From Endozoicomonas elysicola (lineage in GTDB: Bacteria > Pseudomonadota > Gammaproteobacteria > Pseudomonadales > Endozoicomonadaceae): 64,000 nucleotides of DNA. Below, one piece after another: positions 35,807-44,292 of this stretch. The notes under the pieces are model-generated. The model saw nothing but the letters and a program-made list of their open reading frames with translations. It searched no databases and was not told the DNA's origin. The stretch covers positions 3,594,693-3,658,692 of the forward strand of contig NZ_JOJP01000001.1 in assembly GCF_000710775.1 (NCBI RefSeq), given 5' to 3'. Numbering within the stretch: the stretch's first letter is position 1; each line of letters starts with the position of its first letter. The translations under genes and the position numbers were made by a program.

Positions 35807-36940
35807 ATGGATTATGAAGTTCTCCGATTTATCTGGTGGGTTCTGATTGGTGTCCTGTTTATCGGGTTTGCCATCATGGATGGCTACGATCTGGGTACTG
35901 CTAACCTGCTGCCATTCATGAGCAAAAACGACACTGAACGTCGAATCATGATTAATGCCGTTGCCCCTCACTGGGATGGCAACCAAGTATGGCTGATAAC
36001 TGCCGGTGGAGCATTATTTGCAGCCTGGCCAACGGTTTATGCCACTGCATTTTCCGGTTTTTACTGGGCAATGGTACTGGTACTTTTTGCCCTGTTGATT
36101 CGCCCAATGGCATTTGATTATCGCTCCAAACTGCCTGACCCTCGTTGGCGCAACGCCTGGGACTGGGGACTGTTTGCCAGCGGTATCGTGCCCTCCATCG
36201 TATTTGGCGTAGGCTTTGGCAACATATTTGTTGGCTTTGAGTTCCAGCTCGATGGTTTCATGCGTTCCAGTTTTACCGGTTCATTTTTTGATCTGCTAAA
36301 CCCGTTCTCTCTACTCTGCGGTGTAGTCAGCGCCTCCATGCTGACCATGCAGGGTGCTGTCTGGCAGAAAATGCGCTCCGGTGATCCGATCCGCCATCGT
36401 GCAGCTATCGTTGCCCGTTATTCTGCCATCCTGACAATGGTTGCTTTTGCTCTTGGCGGTTTCTGGGTTGCTCATATGAATGGCTACCAGATCACCAGTA
36501 TTGTGGATCCCAACGCTCCTTCCAACCCCTTGAACAAGACCGTCATTCTGGCGGAAGGTGCCTGGCTGATTAACTACAGTCTGTATCCGATCATGATGAT
36601 CGCACCGGTACTTGGTTTCCTGGGCACAATCGGCGTCATTATTTTTTCTGGCACAAAACTGGATGGTCTGAATTTTACATTTTCATCACTGGCTCAGGCT
36701 GGAATCATTATGACCGCGGGCTTCAGTCTGTTCCCGTTTGTACTGACATCCAATACTCACCCTCAGTTCAGCCTGACTCTCTGGGATGCAACCTCCAGCT
36801 TTATGACCCTGGCGATTATGACCGGTGTTGCTGTGGTATTTGTTCCCATCATTCTCGGCTATACCACCTGGTGCTTCTATAAGCTCTGGGGCCGTATGAC
36901 CGCTGAAAAGATTGAACAAGAAAGTCATTCACTTTACTGA
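35807..36940 (+). CDS. cydB: Cytochrome bd ubiquinol oxidase subunit II
   Basis: 377 residues, usual CydB length, with about eight or nine membrane helices. The N-terminus (VLRFIWWVLIGVLFIGFAIMDGYDLG) is the family signature. CydB pairs with CydA in the bd oxidase core and holds the proton path. It begins 12 nt after cydA with an AAGGAG ribosome binding site and is followed by cydX after 23 nt. Confidence 0.97.
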   Translation: MDYEVLRFIWWVLIGVLFIGFAIMDGYDLGTANLLPFMSKNDTERRIMINAVAPHWDGNQVWLITAGGALFAAWPTVYATAFSGFYWAMVLVLFALLIRPMAFDYRSKLPDPRWRNAWDWGLFASGIVPSIVFGVGFGNIFVGFEFQLDGFMRSSFTGSFFDLLNPFSLLCGVVSASMLTMQGAVWQKMRSGDPIRHRAAIVARYSAILTMVAFALGGFWVAHMNGYQITSIVDPNAPSNPLNKTVILAEGAWLINYSLYPIMMIAPVLGFLGTIGVIIFSGTKLDGLNFTFSSLAQAGIIMTAGFSLFPFVLTSNTHPQFSLTLWDATSSFMTLAIMTGVAVVFVPIILGYTTWCFYKLWGRMTAEKIEQESHSLY

Positions 36941-36963
36941 ATCAAGAGAAAGGGAGCTGAATA

Positions 36964-37095
36964 ATGTGGTATTTCGCTTGGTTACTGGGTGTTTTACTGG
37001 CCTGTGCCTTCGGCATCATTAATGTTATGTGGTATGAGTTTCATACAGATCATTTTGATGAAGAGACCGGTGCACCTCTGCAAAAGCCAGAATAA
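36964..37095 (+). CDS. cydX: Cytochrome bd accessory small subunit CydX
   Basis: 43 residues: one membrane helix with the family start MWYFAWLLGVLLACAFGI, then NVMWYE and a hydrophilic tail. CydX is needed for stable, active bd oxidase; the conserved N-terminal Tyr-Phe-Trp and Glu of MWYE are present. An AAGGGAG lies 7 nt before the ATG. It is the last gene of the operon and is followed by a strong terminator. At this length it is easily missed by gene callers. Confidence 0.93.
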   Translation: MWYFAWLLGVLLACAFGIINVMWYEFHTDHFDEETGAPLQKPE

Positions 37096-37140
37096 TGTGT
37101 CAGTTATCATTAGCTAGCTAATGAACAGGTTAACCCCGTT

Positions 37141-37168
37141 GCCCCTGCACACATTGCGGGGGCTTTTG
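37141..37168 (+). terminator. Intrinsic terminator of cydABX
   Basis: A GCCCCTGCA / TGCGGGGGC stem with a CACAT loop (one non-Watson-Crick pair) followed by TTTTGT, 45 nt after cydX. A classic terminator, and it also separates the operon from the convergent kinase gene. Confidence 0.85.
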
Positions 37169-37207
37169 TCTGGGAGACAGAAAATACCACGGCTTAACAT
37201 TTGCAGC

Positions 37208-38215
37208 TCAATCCTTACCCCAGGCCTTTTTGAGCTGATTCAACTTTTCCAAGTCACTCTGGAAGTACTCATGATGCAGTAACTCTTGAGCTGAGGGTCT
37301 ATCGGCTGGATTAGCCGCTAGCATAGACTTCAGCAATTCCCCGGTATCTCTTGAAATCAGGCCTGCCCCTTCCGCTTTATCAATTCTTCTGAAAATACTC
37401 TGGATACTCCTGGGAAAAATCCTGAAAAATCCCATGATGGCACTCTTCCCCAATAACATTTCTGTCATAGTCGCACCCAGCATCCAGATATCACTTTTCT
37501 CGTTATAACTACCTCTCCTGAACTTGGAGGTTTCCGGAGGTTGATACCTGATATCTCCACGGAAGCGTGTTGTTTGATCCACTTCTGTAGCACAACCAAA
37601 GTCTCCAACTCTCACTTGCCCTACTGGAGTGATCATTATGTTTGAGGGCTTTATATCTCTATGGACAATTTGCTTCTCATGCATATGCCCTACCCCTTGA
37701 AGGCTCTGAAATAAAAGACTCTTAAAGAACAGTTTTTCACTTTTGACTTCATCGATGGCTCGGAAACCACCTCCCCGCCTAAACAGAGCAACGAAAGGAT
37801 TTGTTTTTTTGTATACACCTACGGCGCCATGTTTACGGTATACAAGACGGCCAATATCAAGACCCGCATCCTCCATACCTATGTAATGATATTTATCATC
37901 ACGCCATTCTTTCTCCAATGAAACACAATGCTCATGACCACCCAATCGCTCTAAAATTTTCACTTCCTTGTCAGAGTAGTTTTTTATATCAATTTTCTTC
38001 ACTACTTTAAGAGGGCCTTCATTGCCTGTAAAAAACTGACTGACTGATCCCCAGTAACCTTTGCCCAGCTTTTTGAATTCCGTACCCTGACCATTAAGAA
38101 AGTGTGCTTTATCACTTTTATGCCTGACTGTTTTTCTGCCTCTCCATTTCTTTACAACACCTTCGACAAGAGAAGACAATAAAGTGCGAACTTGAGCACC
38201 TTTACCTATTTTCAT
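37208..38215 (-). CDS. Eukaryotic-like Ser/Thr protein kinase 1
   Basis: 335 residues from the ATG at 38215 (an upstream GTG-type extension to 38299 adds 28 residues without kinase similarity). Kinase motifs in order: Gly-loop LGKGYWGSV (50-58), VVKK Lys about 73, catalytic HRDIKPSN (Asp187, Asn192), DFG (205-207), PPE in place of APE (227-229) and a SDIWMLG motif. All key residues are present, so it is likely active. There is no membrane segment or extracellular sensor domain and no phosphatase partner, unlike the usual bacterial PknB-type. It converges with cydX. It may be a secreted effector or an intracellular regulator; unresolved. Confidence 0.82.
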   Translation of the reverse strand: MKIGKGAQVRTLLSSLVEGVVKKWRGRKTVRHKSDKAHFLNGQGTEFKKLGKGYWGSVSQFFTGNEGPLKVVKKIDIKNYSDKEVKILERLGGHEHCVSLEKEWRDDKYHYIGMEDAGLDIGRLVYRKHGAVGVYKKTNPFVALFRRGGGFRAIDEVKSEKLFFKSLLFQSLQGVGHMHEKQIVHRDIKPSNIMITPVGQVRVGDFGCATEVDQTTRFRGDIRYQPPETSKFRRGSYNEKSDIWMLGATMTEMLLGKSAIMGFFRIFPRSIQSIFRRIDKAEGAGLISRDTGELLKSMLAANPADRPSAQELLHHEYFQSDLEKLNQLKKAWGKD

Positions 38216-38601
38216 ATTAAACCCACTCCATGGCTTTATATGGCTAATCCTTACAGCAACCACCTGAATTCTTCTCTGATAAGACACCACCTTTTCCACA
38301 GAATATCATTAACCTCTCTGCAAGATACAGGTTCGAATCATTGATATAACAGGAGGAGAACGAATGATATGAGATCAATTTTCCAATAATAATTTTCACA
38401 AATCTTTGAATACAGCATATCGTGCTCAGAGATCTAATGTCCGGCCTTTTTCCAAAACTCATTATGCTCAACGCCCACTTTCTCCCTCCCCACATTTATC
38501 AGAGCCAGATACTTTGCTGAACAATCTTCTGACAGTACAATGGACAACTTTGTTATTCACCTATAGCCACACTGCCAGTTCAGGGTTAACCAGCCATTCT
38601 T
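38216..38601. other. Divergent intergenic region between kinase 1 and smrA
   Basis: 386 bases, promoters for both directions. A GGTTCGAATC word at 38330-38339 resembles a tRNA T-arm but no tRNA folds around it. Nothing else recognised. Confidence 0.4.
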
Positions 38602-39162
38602 ATGTCCGAGAAAGATGATGAACAAAGCTTCCTGGAAGCGATGAGTGACGTACGACCATTGATTGGCAAAAAAGGCAACAAGACCCATTCTGGGAATAGT
38701 CGAAAACCGAATGCAGATATCCCGGAAAGCACCTTAAGAGCTCGCCGAAAGGCTGCTGAGCTGGATAAGCCATCTTCTGGAGCCGCACTCTCTGAAGCAT
38801 GGATTGAGCCTGTCGACCCCGAACAGTTTATTGAATTCTCTCGACCCGGAATCCAAACGACCAGACTCAGACAGTTACGTCAAGGGATGATACCGGTTCA
38901 GTTTCAAGTGGATCTTCATGGTTACAAGATTGATGAAGCCAGAGAGTTGATCCATGAATTCATCCAGGTTTCCCGCTACCGTGGACTAACCTGTGTGCGC
39001 ATCATCCATGGCAAGTCTCACCGCAGCAAAGAGCGGCAATCGACGTTAAAGAGCCATACCAATCATTGGTTAAAGCAGATGCCGGATGTGCTGGCATTTT
39101 GTTCTGCACCACCTTCAGAAGGTGGAACGGGTTCAGTACTGGTCCTATTGAAACGAAAATAA
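38602..39162 (+). CDS. Smr-domain protein (SmrA/YdaL-like endonuclease)
   Basis: 186 residues. The C-terminal Smr domain is clear: VDLHGYKIDEARELIHEFI with the LDxHGx motif, and RIIHGKSHRSKERQSTLK with the HGKG-like loop and then SAPPSEGGTGSVLVLLKR. Smr domains nick DNA or RNA in mismatch or ribosome-related functions. The N-terminal 70 residues are charged and disordered. The start is the ATG at 38602; a weak ribosome binding site precedes it. Confidence 0.85.
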   Translation: MSEKDDEQSFLEAMSDVRPLIGKKGNKTHSGNSRKPNADIPESTLRARRKAAELDKPSSGAALSEAWIEPVDPEQFIEFSRPGIQTTRLRQLRQGMIPVQFQVDLHGYKIDEARELIHEFIQVSRYRGLTCVRIIHGKSHRSKERQSTLKSHTNHWLKQMPDVLAFCSAPPSEGGTGSVLVLLKRK

Positions 39163-39425
39163 TGCATGACATTTCACAACAAACCATAAGAACAAATGCT
39201 ACTTATCGTCCGATAGCAGGCATGATAGTATTACTTCAATCAGGTCTATGATCTCTGCCTAAAATGCGTTGTATATCACCCAGTCTTTACACAGCTATCT
39301 GCCATTACCCGGCTGAGCGCTATTGGCGCACAGGCCTCTAGTCCCCCCCTGCCTGCCTTTTGCTGGAAAAAGAACACGACCAGCCTAAGTTTATTTATTT
39401 TGATCTCTTGATCGGGGGAACCCCT

Positions 39426-39827
39426 ATGTATTACTGGTTTATGCTGTTTCTGGCCATCATTACCGAGGTGGCCAGCACATCCTTTATGAAAATGGCATCA
39501 GGAAGCAGCCCTGTGATGGGCTATACACTGATGGCTATTTTAATATCTATTTCCTACTTCTTCCTGTCCCAGGCGGTTCGCAAAATCCCCCTGGCGATTG
39601 CTTATACCATGTGGGAAGGGCTCGGCCTGCTACTGATCAGCCTGATGTCCTGGTATTTCTTTGACGAAACGTTCTCAACCAACAAATTGATTGCTATGGC
39701 TTCACTGATGACCGGCATGGTTTTGATTAACCTGGGGGAGAAACTATCGGAAAAGCAGGAACAGGAAAGTAAAGCGCAACCGACCAATGAGAAGGAGCTG
39801 CAGCCATGTCAGACCATCTGCAACTGA
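39426..39827 (+). CDS. mdtJ: SMR-family transporter subunit, MdtJ-like
   Basis: 133 residues with four membrane helices. The segments YYWFMLFLAIITEVASTSFMKMA, with the SMR membrane-embedded Glu, and VRKIPLAIAYTMWEGLGLLLI match the small multidrug resistance family, MdtJ branch, which with MdtI exports spermidine in E. coli. The ATG at 39426 (with GGGGGA upstream) is chosen over an upstream start that would add 22 soluble residues. It overlaps mdtI by 22 nt, so the two are translationally coupled, as expected for a heterodimer. Confidence 0.87.
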   Translation: MYYWFMLFLAIITEVASTSFMKMASGSSPVMGYTLMAILISISYFFLSQAVRKIPLAIAYTMWEGLGLLLISLMSWYFFDETFSTNKLIAMASLMTGMVLINLGEKLSEKQEQESKAQPTNEKELQPCQTICN

Positions 39828-40141
39828 TTGCTATTTTCTGGGTCGTTGCCGCTTCAAGCTGTGACATTATTGGTAATGTACTGACCAAGCTGTCCAACGG
39901 CTTTACCAAAAAGCGGTTTGCCGTGATGGTGATGATCGTACAGATTGCGGCCTTTGTTTTCCTGTCCTTTGCCTTGGAAAGCATTGACCTCAGTGTTGCC
40001 TACGCACTCTGGGGAGCACTTGGTATTATTGCCACTTCGGTTATTGGAAGATTGATGTTTGGGGAAAGTCTACATCCGATCAAGGTACTGGGTATAGCAG
40101 TCACACTGATTGCCATTCTATTTCTCAAGCTCTCCATATAA
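39806..40141 (+). CDS. mdtI: SMR-family transporter subunit, MdtI-like
   Basis: 111 residues, four membrane helices. FWVVAASSCDIIGNVLTKLSNGF and ESIDLSVAYALWGALGIIAT match MdtI. One oddity: at the position where SMR proteins carry the key membrane Glu there is Asp (SCDIIGN), while MdtJ keeps Glu. It forms the second half of the heterodimer with the overlapping upstream gene. A long hairpin lies directly after the stop. Confidence 0.88.
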   Translation: MSDHLQLIAIFWVVAASSCDIIGNVLTKLSNGFTKKRFAVMVMIVQIAAFVFLSFALESIDLSVAYALWGALGIIATSVIGRLMFGESLHPIKVLGIAVTLIAILFLKLSI

Positions 40142-40148
40142 TCTAAAC

Positions 40149-40173
40149 GTAACACGGCATTCTGCCGTGTTAC
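40149..40173 (+). terminator. Hairpin after mdtI
   Basis: An 11-bp perfect stem (GTAACACGGCA / TGCCGTGTTAC) with a TTC loop, 8 nt after the mdtI stop. There is no T-run, but it is stable and well placed for termination or 3' end protection. Confidence 0.6.
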
Positions 40174-40482
40174 ATAAAACAAAAGCTGATTTACTGAGTC
40201 AATGCTGTTTTATAAGCCAGTAAAATCAATCATTTTATTCCAGGGGGCAGTTCGTACTTCCTCCACCCTTTTAAATAGAAGCTCTAATAGTTTTTCTCCT
40301 CACATAGATATTTGACCTAACAAGTAAATGATATAAAAAATACAAAAGTTACTGAACATTTACACCAGTTAGCAATCTCATTAAATTGGATAATCACAAA
40401 TTTAAAAAAAATCTGATCACCTACACAGGAATACATCATTTAAAATAAACTGTTAGTTTATCAGGAGTGACTATCAAGACTC
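40174..40482. other. AT-rich upstream region of the 40483 gene with a perfect dyad
   Basis: 309 bases, AT-rich. A perfect 7-bp inverted repeat (ATAAACT-GTT-AGTTTAT, 40445-40461) ends 21 nt before the next start codon, followed by an AGGAG ribosome binding site. It could be an operator or a small hairpin. No RNA gene seen. Confidence 0.4.
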
Positions 40483-40755
40483 ATGAAACACTCTCTTCCT
40501 GAAAATCTAAAAACCTTAAATATCAATATATTAAAATCGACCCACAGTTTTTTAAATCATCTTACATATACTGGGTCAAAGAGCATGACAAGGGTATCAG
40601 TCATCAAATTAGGTCACTTACTTAGGCTAAACTCTTTTCCTGCCGGTGGTTCATCCGAGGCAAGACTGATTGAATTCATTCAAATATTCCAGCAGCTCGA
40701 AAAGGGTGGAACAACGAACTCCCCCGTTAGTTATATAAACAAAAACAAATGGTAA
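40483..40755 (+). CDS. Hypothetical small protein
   Basis: 90 residues, not recognised: MKHSLPENLKTLNINILKST at the start and a hydrophilic, Asn-rich end. A good ribosome binding site (AGGAGTGA) lies 11 nt before the ATG, and 50 nt separate it from the kinase 2 gene on the same strand, so the two may be co-transcribed. It could be a chaperone-like or regulatory partner of the kinase, which is inference only. Confidence 0.45.
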   Translation: MKHSLPENLKTLNINILKSTHSFLNHLTYTGSKSMTRVSVIKLGHLLRLNSFPAGGSSEARLIEFIQIFQQLEKGGTTNSPVSYINKNKW

Positions 40756-40805
40756 TCTGCCCAACAACTATTTAATAACTATCCAAAGATAAAAAGGAGA
40801 AAATC

Positions 40806-42362
40806 ATGGATGCTAGACCAAAAATTGAAGGAAATGGGTTTGCAATAGGCCACCATGTATTTGCGGGTAAAGACGACGCTTCTGCAGCTCCCGTGGAAGC
40901 TACAAGATATAGGGGAAGGCTGACCCGAGCAGTTGATGTAAACAGGCAACCTGTTTTCAGAGCATCCACTATGTCTCAGAATTACTCTGTTACTCGTACA
41001 AATGTTTCACCAACAGCGAACTATCCCTCAACACCTAAAAAATCTGGGACAGAAATTGTGACCCAAAAGCTTCGTCATTGTTATTTGTCTGAGATTGAAA
41101 CGGCAATACAAACTCTTATCCCCTTAAACGGTAAAGTTGTAGAAAAAAAACTAGGGCAAGGCTCAGAAGGCTCTATTTATAAATGCTGGGAGTTCAACCC
41201 GGAGCAAAAAGACAGGGGCGAGGGCTCAGCCTACGCCATCAAAAAGGTGGACTTTTCCCACCCGGATTTTCCTGACCGTCTGGACCCTGATTTTTCTAAC
41301 CCTCTGATAGATGAAGATGAAAAACCAACCGGCGAATTGCTCGGTGGAAAAATGGCCGCTATTGCCGAATTAGAGGGCAAGGGAAGCTTTATTTTAAGCC
41401 ATGGTCTTTACATTGTTCTAAACCTACAAGACAAAACAGTTCGGAGTATTCCTGGTGACTTTGTCAAAGATGAAAAATTTACGAAATATGACCACCTGTG
41501 CGCTATCGTAACATTCACTGCACCTGAAGGTGATGCTGTAGGTTTTTGCAAGGGTGGTTGTTCAGTTGATGCATTCCAAAAGTTCCGGGATGATGTGCTG
41601 AATGCTCTTGTTCATTGTCATGCTAGGAACATTCCTCATAGTGATATAAAACTTGAAAATATCTTAGTGCTTGATAAAAAAGGAAGTGCTGCTGTTACTG
41701 ACTTTGGTACGGCAAAGCAACGTTCATATGGCCCTGATGCTAAGAAAATGGACGAGCCTGTAGGATACAGCCCTCCCTATCTTCCACCAGAATATGCAGA
41801 TATTCCTGGGTTCGTAGACCAGATGTCACTTTATGACAATGACGTGTGGGCTTATGGTCTTTGTTTAGCGATGATTGCGACCGGCAAATCGCAAATCCCA
41901 TTGTTTCTTCAGCAATTCACCGATAACTATTATTCGGATGGAATGAGACTGAAGGATTTTCTAGACAATCATAAAAAATCCAGAGGAATTGCCAGAGAAT
42001 TAATGAAGCCATTGATGACAGAAGACACTATTGCCCTGTTAGACTATATATTCCGCCCAGAGCACGAACGACCAACGGCAAAAGAGGTGAAAACTTTTCT
42101 GGAGCATCAGGCTACCAGTAAGACCGTGGCAGGAGCCAGACAAAACCTGCAAGATCTGCCACTATCAGGCGCTGTTGGCGGAGCACCACAAGCTATTCCA
42201 AGTCCTTCCAAGGACAGGGCTGAAGATGTTCTAGACGGGCTTTTATCTCGTGATATCACGTCGATTGAGAGATATTTCAGCCTTCCAGAGGCTGATCAAA
42301 AATATATTAGCCTTCAGTTAGGAGGGCCGCAGGCATTAGAGCATTTGATGGCGCAGTTTTAA
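40806..42362 (+). CDS. Eukaryotic-like protein kinase 2 with disordered N-terminus
   Basis: 518 residues. Residues 1 to about 85 are Ser/Thr/Pro-rich and disordered. The kinase domain follows: Gly-loop LGQGSEGSI (116-124), AIKK (Lys146), catalytic HSDIKLEN (Asp280, Asn285, with Ser replacing the Arg of HRD), DFG (299-301) and a DVWAYGLCLAM helix. A 35-residue acidic insert follows the beta-3 Lys. About 90 C-terminal residues, starting with a disordered linker, follow the domain. There is no membrane segment. It is not close to kinase 1 in sequence. The AAGGAG at 40794-40799 is a strong ribosome binding site. The HSD change means the Arg that senses activation-loop phosphate is lost, as in many constitutively active kinases. 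Confidence 0.82.
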   Translation: MDARPKIEGNGFAIGHHVFAGKDDASAAPVEATRYRGRLTRAVDVNRQPVFRASTMSQNYSVTRTNVSPTANYPSTPKKSGTEIVTQKLRHCYLSEIETAIQTLIPLNGKVVEKKLGQGSEGSIYKCWEFNPEQKDRGEGSAYAIKKVDFSHPDFPDRLDPDFSNPLIDEDEKPTGELLGGKMAAIAELEGKGSFILSHGLYIVLNLQDKTVRSIPGDFVKDEKFTKYDHLCAIVTFTAPEGDAVGFCKGGCSVDAFQKFRDDVLNALVHCHARNIPHSDIKLENILVLDKKGSAAVTDFGTAKQRSYGPDAKKMDEPVGYSPPYLPPEYADIPGFVDQMSLYDNDVWAYGLCLAMIATGKSQIPLFLQQFTDNYYSDGMRLKDFLDNHKKSRGIARELMKPLMTEDTIALLDYIFRPEHERPTAKEVKTFLEHQATSKTVAGARQNLQDLPLSGAVGGAPQAIPSPSKDRAEDVLDGLLSRDITSIERYFSLPEADQKYISLQLGGPQALEHLMAQF

Positions 42363-42532
42363 TGATCATTGATGCGCTCTCATGGTGCTGTTGTGCGAAA
42401 ACCGTCAACAGAACCCTTTTATAATCACCTGACTCTCGGCACCTGCCCCCATTAAGAGAGCTAACCTCATGCCCCTTGCGACAAGGCCTGATCAAAAGCC
42501 TCAGCCGCATCGACCTACGTTAAAACCATGTT

Positions 42533-42559
42533 CAGGGCACATCAATATGATGTGCCCTG
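42533..42559 (-). terminator. Terminator of the MATE pump gene
   Basis: A perfect 12-bp stem (CAGGGCACATCA / TGATGTGCCCTG) with an ATA loop 4 nt after the MATE stop; on the minus strand it is followed shortly by a GGTTTT stretch. The other side faces the end of kinase 2. Confidence 0.7.
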
Positions 42560-42563
42560 ACAA

Positions 42564-43910
42564 CTACTTCACCACCAGACAGCAGCGACAGCAAGTCCCT
42601 ATGGCGGCTAGAAAGTAAGCGACAACCATTGCCAGCCAGAACCCTTTTACACCCAATGGCGCACCCAAAAAGTCCATATTTGCCAGAAAATACCCCAAGG
42701 GCAGCATAATACCCCAAAGGGAAACCAACATGATCCACATGACAGAAAAGGCATCCCGATAAGCTCTTAATGCAGCTGCACCTAACTGCTGAATAACCGT
42801 AAGCAGCAGATAAATCACCACTAACCCCATTAGTGATGCTGCAAGTTCAATAACAGCCAGATCCTGAGTATATAAACGCACTATGGAGAACCTTGCCCAC
42901 CAGCCCCCAACCCCCAGAACGCACATAACCATAAAGGAGATAGAAAGCCCCACCAGAGAAACAAAGCCCCCCATGGATGAATGTCCAGCGCCTATATAAT
43001 AGGCTGCTCTTATGGTCACAGCGCCCCCAATGGCAGAGGGAACCATCATCAATAATGTCGAAACGTTAAAGACTATCTGGTGCGCTCCAACAACAACATG
43101 CCCGTGGGATGCCAGTAAAACGGTGATCACCATAAACACCAGAAACTGACAAAACAGTGTAACCGCAATGGGCAGCCCAATTGCAACCAGAGCCTTCAGC
43201 TTTTCTAGGTCAAGATCCAGTGCGTAGCAAAAAGGAGATGTTGATTTCAGTGCCTTGTTAAAACAGATATAAGCCACCATAAAAAGCGGTGAAAGCCACA
43301 TAATAACGGCTGTGGCGATACCACACCCTAGACCGCCCATTTCTGGCAGACCAAATCGCCCATATATCAGGGCATAGTTCAGTGGGATATTGATCAGCAG
43401 CCCCAGCACCTGGGCAACCATCACGGAACGAACATAACCCTGCCCCTCCAGATAGCTTCGCAATGCCTGATTCAAAGCAACGCCCGGCATTCCCAGAGCG
43501 ACAAATGTTAAATAGCCTGAAGCAATTTCCCGGACAGCATTACTGGCATCCACGTAGATCAATAGCTCGGAAAAAACAGACAGCAATGCCAGACCGACAA
43601 TCCCCGAACCTGTAGCAAGCAATAGACCCTGCTGGCCCATAGCGACAATATCCCGTAGCTTTCTAGCCCCATACAGCTGAGAGATAAAAGCCGTTTTCCC
43701 CATCAGCAGACCAACAAGAAAAACATTGACGGGAATCCAGGCCGTATAGGCAATGGCTACACCGGCCAGATCAACTGAGCTGTACTGCCCTGCCATCAGC
43801 GTGTCGATGAAGCCCGCAAGCGACATCACCAGATATGTGCCCATCAGGGGCAGTGAGAGCTTGAGCAGCGCTCTGAACTCTCGAAGAATACAATGATTGT
43901 GAAATAACAT
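42564..43910 (-). CDS. MATE-family efflux transporter (NorM-like)
   Basis: 448 residues with about 12 membrane helices. The N-terminal LLKLSLPLMGTYLVMSLAGFIDTLMAGQYSS and the repeat-like GLPIAVTLFCQFLVFMVITVLLASHG in the second half show the two six-helix bundles of MATE exporters. LPLNYALIYGRFG-type loop (INIPLNYALIYGRFGLPEMG) is characteristic. NorM proteins extrude cationic drugs using Na+ or H+. The gene has its own terminator; its 5' region is a gap with no other gene. Confidence 0.92.
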   Translation of the reverse strand: MLFHNHCILREFRALLKLSLPLMGTYLVMSLAGFIDTLMAGQYSSVDLAGVAIAYTAWIPVNVFLVGLLMGKTAFISQLYGARKLRDIVAMGQQGLLLATGSGIVGLALLSVFSELLIYVDASNAVREIASGYLTFVALGMPGVALNQALRSYLEGQGYVRSVMVAQVLGLLINIPLNYALIYGRFGLPEMGGLGCGIATAVIMWLSPLFMVAYICFNKALKSTSPFCYALDLDLEKLKALVAIGLPIAVTLFCQFLVFMVITVLLASHGHVVVGAHQIVFNVSTLLMMVPSAIGGAVTIRAAYYIGAGHSSMGGFVSLVGLSISFMVMCVLGVGGWWARFSIVRLYTQDLAVIELAASLMGLVVIYLLLTVIQQLGAAALRAYRDAFSVMWIMLVSLWGIMLPLGYFLANMDFLGAPLGVKGFWLAMVVAYFLAAIGTCCRCCLVVK

Positions 43911-44292
43911 ACTTCAGCCAGCTGGAAAATAATCCATAAGCAAGCCCCACACTCTGATTAGCGTGGGTACTGTTTGGGAGTTCAATGAAATAAGAGCGCT
44001 GAAGCAGCTAGTAGATGACCGGCTGAGGCCAGCCAGTGTTAACAAGCGCAGAGACAACCGCCGCATAAAGCAGAGTGACTGTCATTGTGTTCTGAGCTTG
44101 TCGAATCATGATCAGTGAAAAGCGGGTAATAGTGTTGACGCCAACCTTAAACAATCCCAAGTTCCCTTGCAATAAGGCATGATCGAAAGCCTTGGAGAGT
44201 ATTTCAGACAAATTTGAAACATTGTTAACCGAATCATGACTGGCTACAGTGAATGAATAGCTCCTCTTAGCTTCTATTTAACAGGATTTTCT
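43911..44292. other. Intergenic region, no supported gene
   Basis: 382 bases between two divergent genes. A 67-residue open frame on the minus strand (44008-44211) starts with TTG and has no protein-like features. I see no RNA or terminator. A CTATTTAACAGGATTTTCT stretch just before 44293 includes a weak ribosome binding site. Confidence 0.4.

Noticed and set aside
38300..38360. tRNA-like word GGTTCGAATC
   Set aside because: No acceptor, D or anticodon arm can be drawn around it in either direction.
44008..44211. 67-residue minus-strand frame with TTG start
   Set aside because: No ribosome binding site, no recognisable feature, lies in a divergent intergenic region.
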